64,000 nt of DNA from Clitoria ternatea (lineage: Eukaryota > Streptophyta > Magnoliopsida > Fabales > Fabaceae), in assembly GCA_037962975.1 (NCBI GenBank), contig CM075669.1, positions 84,674,001-84,738,000 on the forward strand. Reading direction: 5' to 3'. Below the pieces are notes generated by a model that saw only the letters and a list, made by a program, of their open reading frames with translations, searched no databases and was not told the origin of the DNA. Positions 58,142 through 64,000 of the stretch are shown here, in pieces. Made by a program: the position numbers and the translations under genes. The stretch's first letter is position 1. Each line of letters begins with the position of its first letter.

Positions 58142-59257
58142 TTAATTCAGTTTGAACTAATTAAACCTTACCCAACCAAGATCAAACTTTATATAAATAT
58201 AACTTTGTTTTCAAGCATATTAAACAATTGCCTTGCCTTTTTCTCAATATATTGTTATATGTGAGAATTGTTTTCTATTATCTTTAACAACTATAGCACC
58301 ATGGAAAATTCATTGTTGTTACTTAACAGTTTCTTCTATGCATTTTGCTTTGATTTCTATCAACCAGTACATGGTGTTATAAGTATGTTTTATGGTTGTC
58401 AACCTGATACTATTTTTGTATATTTCTTGTTGTATGAATCACATTACTCTTCATAGAAAGTCCAAACTTTGAATACCTACTCTAATTTTGATAAAATAAT
58501 TATGTGATAGCTTGGTCATCTTATCTTTAGAATTTGGCCCCAGTAAATAAATAGTTCACCAATCTCTATCTCACTCTTCTTCTTCTGAGCCATACCTGCT
58601 TCAGCTCGTGCTTTATCAGCCACTTCAGTAGCCCTTGCAAGGTTCTTTTTAGCAGTTCTACATCTTTCTTGGACCTCCTTAAATCTATTGAACTCATAAT
58701 TCAATTCAGTTTGAACCAACTAAACCTTACCCAACCAGGATCAAACTTCACATCAATATAACTTTGTTTTCAGCCATCTTAAACAATTGTCTTTCCTTTT
58801 CTCATATGTTGTTATTCGTGAGAATTGTTTTCTATCATCTTTAATGACTATAGCACCATGGAAAATTTATTGTTGTTACTTGACAGTTTCTTCTGTGCAT
58901 TTTGCTTGATTTTTGTCAACAAGTACATGGTGTTATAAGTTTGTTTTATGGTTATCAACCCGATACTATTTTTGTATATTTGCTATTGTATGAATCATAT
59001 TACTCTTCCTAGAAACTTCAATCTTTGAACACTTATTCTAATTCTGATAAACAATTATGTGATAGCTTGATCATCTTATCTTTAGAATCTGACCACGGTA
59101 AATAAATGGTTCGCAGTCTTTGCATTTCACTCTTCTCCTTCTAAACCATGCCTGCTTCAGCCCATGCTTTATCAGCCACTTTAGTAGCCCTTGCAGGTTT
59201 TTTCCATCAGTTCTACATCCTTCTTAGACCTCCATAAATCTGTTGAAATCATACTTC
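58142..59257. repeat. Tandem duplication of a 559-bp segment in the CACTA
   Basis: 58142-58700 and 58701-59257 align throughout: AATTCAGTTTGAAC and CCTTACCCAACCA start both, ACTATAGCACCATGGAAAA lies at 58290 and 58848, and CAGCCACTTCAGTAGCCCTTG recurs near 58618 and 59174 with changes. Divergence is moderate, so the copy event is not recent. Confidence 0.9.
58560..58719 (-). pseudogene. Captured exon resembling a plant guanylate-binding protein coiled coil
   Basis: Minus strand: a 160-base ORF segment reads NYEFNRFKEVQERCRTAKKN, LARATEVADKARAEA and AQKKKSEIE, a regular charged helix. It closely resembles the C-terminal coiled coil of plant guanylate-binding family proteins (FKRFEEAQERCKAAE, ATELADRARAEA, AQKEKSEIQ as I recall them). 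It is preceded by a good acceptor, GGTTGGGTAAGGTTTAG, and followed by a donor, ATTG-GTGAAC, with AT-rich intron-like DNA on both sides, so genomic exon plus introns were captured. The second copy (about 59118-59257) has frame breaks. Family recognition is from memory and from one short exon. Confidence 0.55.
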
Positions 59258-59561
59258 TGTTAGATTTATAAGGGAGACTCTGTCAAAATTTTAGTAGGCT
59301 CCTTGTGTCATTAGACCACATTTAGGTGTTTAATGTATAAATTTGTTTGTTGTATGTTAGTTTCTTAATACTTGTATATATTGAATTTAATGGGAAGTTT
59401 TCTACATGTAACAGGGTAATAGTACAAAAATGTTAAAATTTTGGCAGGCTCCATATGTCATTAGACCACATATACATATTTAATTGATTGATTGGTTGAT
59501 TGACTTGTATACAATTATGTGTCTATATTGTTTGATTATTTCTAACTATTGTTTATTACAG

Positions 59562-60474
59562 CTTTGTTGATAGTAGTCGCACTATAAAAACGATTACTAA
59601 GGTTCTTAAGGCCAAGTGGTATGGTCCTTACATCTCTTGGATAGATGCTGGTAAGACTATCCAGGATAGATGGTTTGAGACCTTCTCGGTAAGTTCAATA
59701 CTCCCTTGTATTGTCAGTTTAATACATTTATACACTTGTGTTTTATTTTGAAATTACATTTATGTTACAGCATGGCTATTAGTGGGTAGAGGGTATGATT
59801 GACGAGATTATGAAGGTCTTTGGCATAAAGACCTCCAAAATCATCGAGTACCCTTTAGAAATTAAGGGATAAGGGCAAGCGCCCTCGTTGGATCCCCGAG
59901 GCACATTAGGATAGAATGGTGGAAAAATGGGCAGATGTCAATGCTAGGAACAAGGCAAACAGACAGGCTGATGTTGTTGTCTCTATCTACACTAGGGGTA
60001 GCATTTTAGTCGTTGAGCATAAAAAAAGATTTGTAAGTTTATTTTGTTAAACATTTTTTTATGAATGACTAAAGATGTTTTCAACTAATAATTTCAATAC
60101 ATTATGAATTATAGGAGCTGAAAGAGCACTGCTATCCTTCATTGTACGAGGTGATGCAAATCACTAAGAAGAACAAAGCTAGTGCATGGGTTAACTGGAA
60201 GACCACGGACATGACGGTAATTTATTTAAACTTACAAATGCTTAAACTTACAAATCAGATTACTAAACTTTATCATTATTTTACATTTGTAGGAGACGTA
60301 TCTTGTCATAAGGGCCTAGAAGGAGGCTGAATTGCTAGATGATGGGGAGGTACCTTCTACCTTTTCTTCTATTAACGAAAATGCCATCTATTTAGAGGTT
60401 GTCAATGTAGTGAGTAAGAAAGAAAGGGTGTTTGGCTTAAGAGGGATCAACACACAGATCGCCAAGAAATGAAA
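59562..60474 (+). pseudogene. Relic of plant Transposase_24 (Ptta/En/Spm) type ORF, with introns
   Basis: Four likely exons: 59562-59692 (KWYGPYISWIDAGKTIQDRW, then FETFS) ending at GTAAGTTC; 59771-59880 (WVEGMIDEIMKVFGIKTS) after TTACAG; 60116-60217 (ELKEHCYPSLYEVMQITKKN) ending at GTAATTT; 60292-60474 (ETYLVIRA, then NENAIYLEVVNVVSKKERVF and GLRGINTQIAKK) after TTGTAG. The W-x-W, RDxWFxxF-like and ETYL-type blocks recall the plant Ptta/En/Spm transposase family carried by CACTA elements. Stops (59781, 59869, 60325, 60472) make it inactive. Confidence 0.6.
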
Positions 60475-60930
60475 GGTCTCTTTCTCTTCCTCTTCCTTTA
60501 GGCTTCTACCAGATGTTGTAGGTTATTCAGAACCTAAATAGAGAGCTAGTAGAGGAACGCTGTCAGAGGCAACTTTTGGAGGAGCGAGCTACGGCAAACC
60601 ACCAACGAGCTGAGAAGGATCAACACGGGCTGAGGAGGACTGACACGAGACTCATCGATAGCTAATTTGTTGTCGCTTGATGATACATTGTTGTCGATTA
60701 ATGGTTATCCATTAGCGATGGTATCTCTTGGTCGTTAATTTGTCATCATTAGCGACGGGCAAAGTGACCACCCATGGTGTATTATTGTCATTGTTGATTT
60801 GTCAGCGATGAGCTATTTAGTGATGGTGTATTTCCCGTTGAAAATACCATCACTGGTAATTGTAGCGACGAAATTTGGGTAATTTAGCGACAACTTTGTT
60901 CCATCAATTTGGTATTTTTTAGTTGTGATT

Positions 60931-61910
60931 ATGTGAAATATGACATGTGTTATGATATGTGATGATGTGTTGATAATGGTTCGAGTTATGATGTTGTGTA
61001 GTGACATATGATGATTTTGTCAGTAAGATAATATGTCTGTGAACTTTAATATTGAGTGGTGGTATTACACTATGATTCAAATTCTGTGTGATATCCATTG
61101 TGTGTTGTGATATCTATACTTGTGGCTAGAACCTGTCCTGTAGTTCTTGTAATTTGTGGTGTTGTCTAACTTTGTGACTATAAACATGTGATGCTTATTA
61201 TTATTCTTACAGACTATTTAGCATGTATTGTGATGTTTATATGTGGAATCTAGGAAGGTTTATATTATGATATGGTAGTTGTAGAAAGTATAATAGTAAT
61301 GTATCAAGCTGGAAGTTACCTTGTCTGAATTTACATGTGAAAGAAATAGATTATGATCATAATCATGTATCTAGGTGATGTTTGTACTTGTGACTGTGAA
61401 TTAGGTGGTGCTTGTATGTGTGACTGTAATCTGTTTAGTATATACTATAATGTTTGTGCATGAATTCCATGATGCATATGCTTGTGATGCAATAGCTGTA
61501 GAAAATATGATGGTACTGTGTCTGTTGAGATTTATATCTAACATTGAATATGATAGTGTAGGTTAGGGTTATAATATAATTTGCTAATGTTGTGGCCTAT
61601 GCAATGACTATGACCATGAAACAGGCGATGATTATGCCGGTAAAGTAATAATGTCATCTATGAATTATGTGGGGATTCAATGATGGACTAGAGTCATATG
61701 ATGCATGATAATGTTAGTCATAGTTGAGGTATGGTTTTATGTTGTATGTGTATACCTGGGGTAAATGTTTGCCCAACTTTGTGTGTCCTCTGTGTGGTAT
61801 ATTGATCATACGGTTTGGGGAGACGTCAGAAATGACGAACCTCCAGTTATGTGAGGAACAAGTGGGGATTCAATGGAAGAGATTTTTCCTAGTTAACTGA
61901 GGGTATTACA
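60931..61910 (+). repeat. Tekay-like LTR, right part
   Basis: Continuation of the LTR after the CACTA. GTGTGTCCTCTGTGTGG (61785) and the end CTGAGGGTATTACA fit a Tekay LTR end. No ORF. Confidence 0.65.
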
Positions 61911-61915
61911 TGTTT

Positions 61916-64000
61916 TAGAGACACATCAAAATACCCCAAATTAGAAAATTGTTTGTCCTCAAGCAATCATCATATTCACCAAGAGTAGAAAAATGAGCAA
62001 GGAATCTAACATGTAAAGGAACCCAAATAGAATCATGATATTTTGATTTTTAAAAATAGGGATAAAATATGAATGTCAAACAATTCATGTTTTCATTTAA
62101 CCATGCTTTAAATGATTCAACGAGATCACTCTCCCACCAATTCTCTTTAAGTACCTCAAGGAATCAATAATTTCACTCAAGTCAAAACAATAAAAGCATT
62201 ACCATAGGCTTGGCAAGTGACCCTAATTCCACATTACTAAGAATTCATACTCAAGTTAAAAAGTATTTTCATGATTGTAATTGGGCCAAAGGATAAAACT
62301 TTAGGTGTGGAAGCTAAGGAAAGGGATATCACAAAAGGGATAAAATATGATTATAAGAGGCTTTTAAAATTTTATAGAAACTAAGGAAAGAAGAAATCCA
62401 ACTTTCTTTCTAGGCACCCTCTCTTTTTTTCAACCCTTTTTGTATTTGCATGTTGTAGATAAGTTTTGATAATGACAAGTACTCAAGCACAAGCAGAACA
62501 TTACTCTTGGACCATACACAAATGCATGATTCAAAAGAAAATACAAGGATTTGATGCATTTAAAATCAAAGATCAAGAAACCATGAAGAACATGCTCCCA
62601 AATAATCAAAGAATCAAGAAAGCAATGCATGAAGATCAAGGAAAGGAACCGTGACTTAAAATACATCAAGGAAATATCAAAAAGCATGAAAAAGTACCAA
62701 ACAACATTGCATGAATCGATTCTTACACGTATGAATCGATTCAAAGGCCTGGAAGTCTCAAAAACACAAAACAGCAAGATATGAATCGATTCACACCAAA
62801 CATGAATTGATTCACATGTAATTGGAACTCAAAATACCTAAAACAAAATTATATGAATCGATTCACATACGTATGAATCAATTTAAGTAGTGGAAAACAT
62901 CATTAAAAAGATAGATTTAAGTAGGAAACAAAGACCCATAACCCACTATACGCGGAGACAAGCTGGAACCATGTTTTACAACGGCTAGGAGGACCTTCAA
63001 AGCTCTATAAATGGATCTCCAACTCAAGCATAAGATACACCAACAAGAGGAAATCAATCTTTACTTATATTTGTGCTTAGTAAGTTTATCTTCTTTGTAT
63101 ATTCTGAATCCTTGAGCTTAGAACTTGTATATCCTCTCTTGTTGAGAGTTAGAAATTATGAGAGCTCTTCATTTGCTTATTCACTCTATTGAGAGAGTAT
63201 ATTGTTTGTAAACATAAACACCAAACACCAAATTTCACTCTAGGTTGAGTGGTTACAAAGGTTGGGGTTTAACCTTTGGGATATTGAGAATTTGAGAAAT
63301 TGGGTGGGTTGCCCTTGTGCTAGTAAGGATTGAGTTCTTGAGTGTGGGACACTAGGAAGCTGCAAATTACTTATATCTTCTATCTCTAAACTTCAATAGT
63401 GGAAATCCTTCAAGTGGGTTGCTTAAAGGCGAGACGTACATCGGGTTGGTGGAACTCGTTAAATTGGTTTGCACGCTCTTCTCCCTTACTCTTTTGAATT
63501 TACATACTGCATCTGGCTGGATTGTTATTATTGATAGTGATTTGCTCTATTAAACTTGCTTGAACAACTAGCATTATAGTGTTGCACACCAAGTGTTCGA
63601 CAAATTGCCTAAGCAGCATTTACATCTTATTTTGCATTGTTTCTCCCACTATAATTTCCATCTCCTGCATATTCCATTAACTTGTGAGAAAGAAATCAAT
63701 TTCAAGGGCATTCCAACAAAAAGTTTTAAAACTCAATTCACCCCCCCCCCCCCCTCTTGAGTATTGAGGCCACTTGAATAACACTTTTTACTTATTTTCT
63801 TTATCTTCTTTTTTTTTTCTCTTCCATTCTTTTTCTTTTTCATTTCTATCATTCTCATACTTTAGGTCCTTTTTACTTATTCTATCATTCCTTTTTACTT
63901 ATTTTAGGTCCTCTATTTTTCAAATTAGTTTCTCTCCTAGTTCCTTATTTATGTACTTAACCTCAAAATTTTTTAATGAAAAAGGGTTCCAAAGAAAGTA
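61916..64000 (-). mobile_element. Athila element 4, LTR start and 3' untranslated region, minus strand, leaves window
   Basis: On the minus strand the LTR starts TGATGTGTCTC at 61928, preceded by the tract AATTTGGGGTATTT (61929-61942) and GCTTGAGGACAAAC. The region 61960-62440 and 63784-64000 is the reverse complement of 22400-23020 of Athila element 2 with moderate divergence. No coding part lies in the window. A copia solo LTR interrupts it. Confidence 0.7.
62441..63783 (+). repeat. Copia (SIRE/Maximus-like) solo LTR, 1343 bp
   Basis: TGTATTTGCATG...TTGAATAACA flanked by CTTTT on both sides (62436-62440, 63784-63788). It holds four TGAATCGATTCA-type palindromes (62703-62870), a TATA-like CTCTATAAATGG at 63003, and the ATTCACCCCCC tract (63737) near its end as usual for these copia LTRs. 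The sequence on either side is continuous in Athila element 2 (22570-22620 reversed), so this is a solo LTR. ORFs at 62430-62777 are chance. Confidence 0.82.

Larger units (their letters stand above)
55703..60927 (+). mobile_element. CACTA (En/Spm-type) DNA transposon, 5225 bp, decayed
   Basis: Ends CACTACTAAAAAAACTC and, reverse-complemented, CACAACTAAAAAATACC, with the 3-base duplication ATT on both sides (55700-55702, 60928-60930). Subterminal regions (55720-56330 and 60650-60900) are full of AGCGAC/GTCGCT units in both orientations, as in plant CACTA elements. Inside are an accessory transposase-type relic (59562-60474), a CT-rich leader-like stretch (56420-56640) and a doubled 559-bp segment holding a host-like exon. 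The main TNP2-type transposase was not seen, so it is non-autonomous. Confidence 0.88.
48532..61910 (+). mobile_element. Tekay/Del-like solo LTR, about 4.8 kb, holding two later insertions
   Basis: Left end GGTAACATCCCAGATTTTTT (usual start TGTAACATCCC, first T changed) and right end GGGTATTACA are flanked by TGTTT on both sides (48527-48531, 61911-61915). When the Athila fragment 50498-53815 and the CACTA 55703-60927 with one target copy are set aside, about 4833 bases remain, a normal length for this LTR type. No internal Tekay sequence is present, so it is a solo LTR left by recombination between two LTRs. The flanks join into one continuous Athila LTR start, which supports this. Confidence 0.7.

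Overview
The window is nuclear DNA of a flowering plant and consists almost wholly of nested, decayed transposable elements plus one insertion of mitochondrial DNA. I see no complete host gene. A legume (perhaps a phaseoloid bean) is my best guess. It rests on the 3.5-kb-LTR Tat/Ogre element with a tRNA-Arg-type primer site and on the palindromic LTR motifs TGAATCGATTCA and CTCGCTCAAGCGAG; this is inference, not proof.

Layout. (1) 1-9935: 3' two thirds of an Athila-lineage Ty3/gypsy element on the plus strand: gag end, protease, RT, RNase H and integrase in one frame broken by four stops, a CACTCGG-rich spacer, an env-position ORF, polypurine tract and 3' LTR. (2) 9936-10919: LTR scrap, minus strand. 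(3) about 10920-17421: nuclear mitochondrial insertion (NUMT) with trnW-CCA, a relic of a mitovirus-type polymerase, the 3' part of rrn18 and rrn5. (4) 17422-18466: scraps of a copia (SIRE/Maximus-like) LTR, a CACTA end and an LTR piece. (5) about 18460-23935: a second Athila element, old, with gag and protease but with pol deleted. (6) 23936-25138 continuing at 40665-40779: end of a Tekay/Del-like LTR, split by (7) 25139-40664: a complete, young, pol-less Tat/Ogre-lineage element with 3.47-kb LTRs, TATGT target duplication, gag, several hairpin arrays and a 1.9-kb minisatellite. (8) 40780-44150: another Tekay-like LTR. (9) 44500-46560: truncated chromovirus, minus strand. (10) 46620-48531: Athila-type 3' ends in both orientations. 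(11) 48532-61910: a Tekay-like solo LTR with TGTTT duplication, itself holding an Athila fragment (50498-53815, minus) and a 5.2-kb CACTA transposon (55703-60927, ATT duplication). The CACTA carries a transposase relic and a twice-copied piece of a host gene resembling a plant guanylate-binding protein. (12) 61911-64000: Athila 3' region, minus strand, hit by a copia solo LTR (62441-63783, CTTTT duplication).

How the parts relate. Nesting gives relative ages: the Athila region of block 12 is older than the Tekay solo LTR, which is older than the CACTA and Athila pieces inside it. The Tat/Ogre element has near-identical LTRs and is the youngest large insertion. Most stops in the coding relics fit C-to-T or G-to-A changes, as expected of methylated, silenced DNA. 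The most unusual signals are structural: a small hairpin with compensatory changes repeated in U5 and in the 3' region of the Tat/Ogre element; an array of GGGG-N5-CCCC hairpins; the same heptamer CCGAGTG/CACTCGG amplified in two unrelated retroelement lineages; and a different palindrome amplified in each of several other LTR families.
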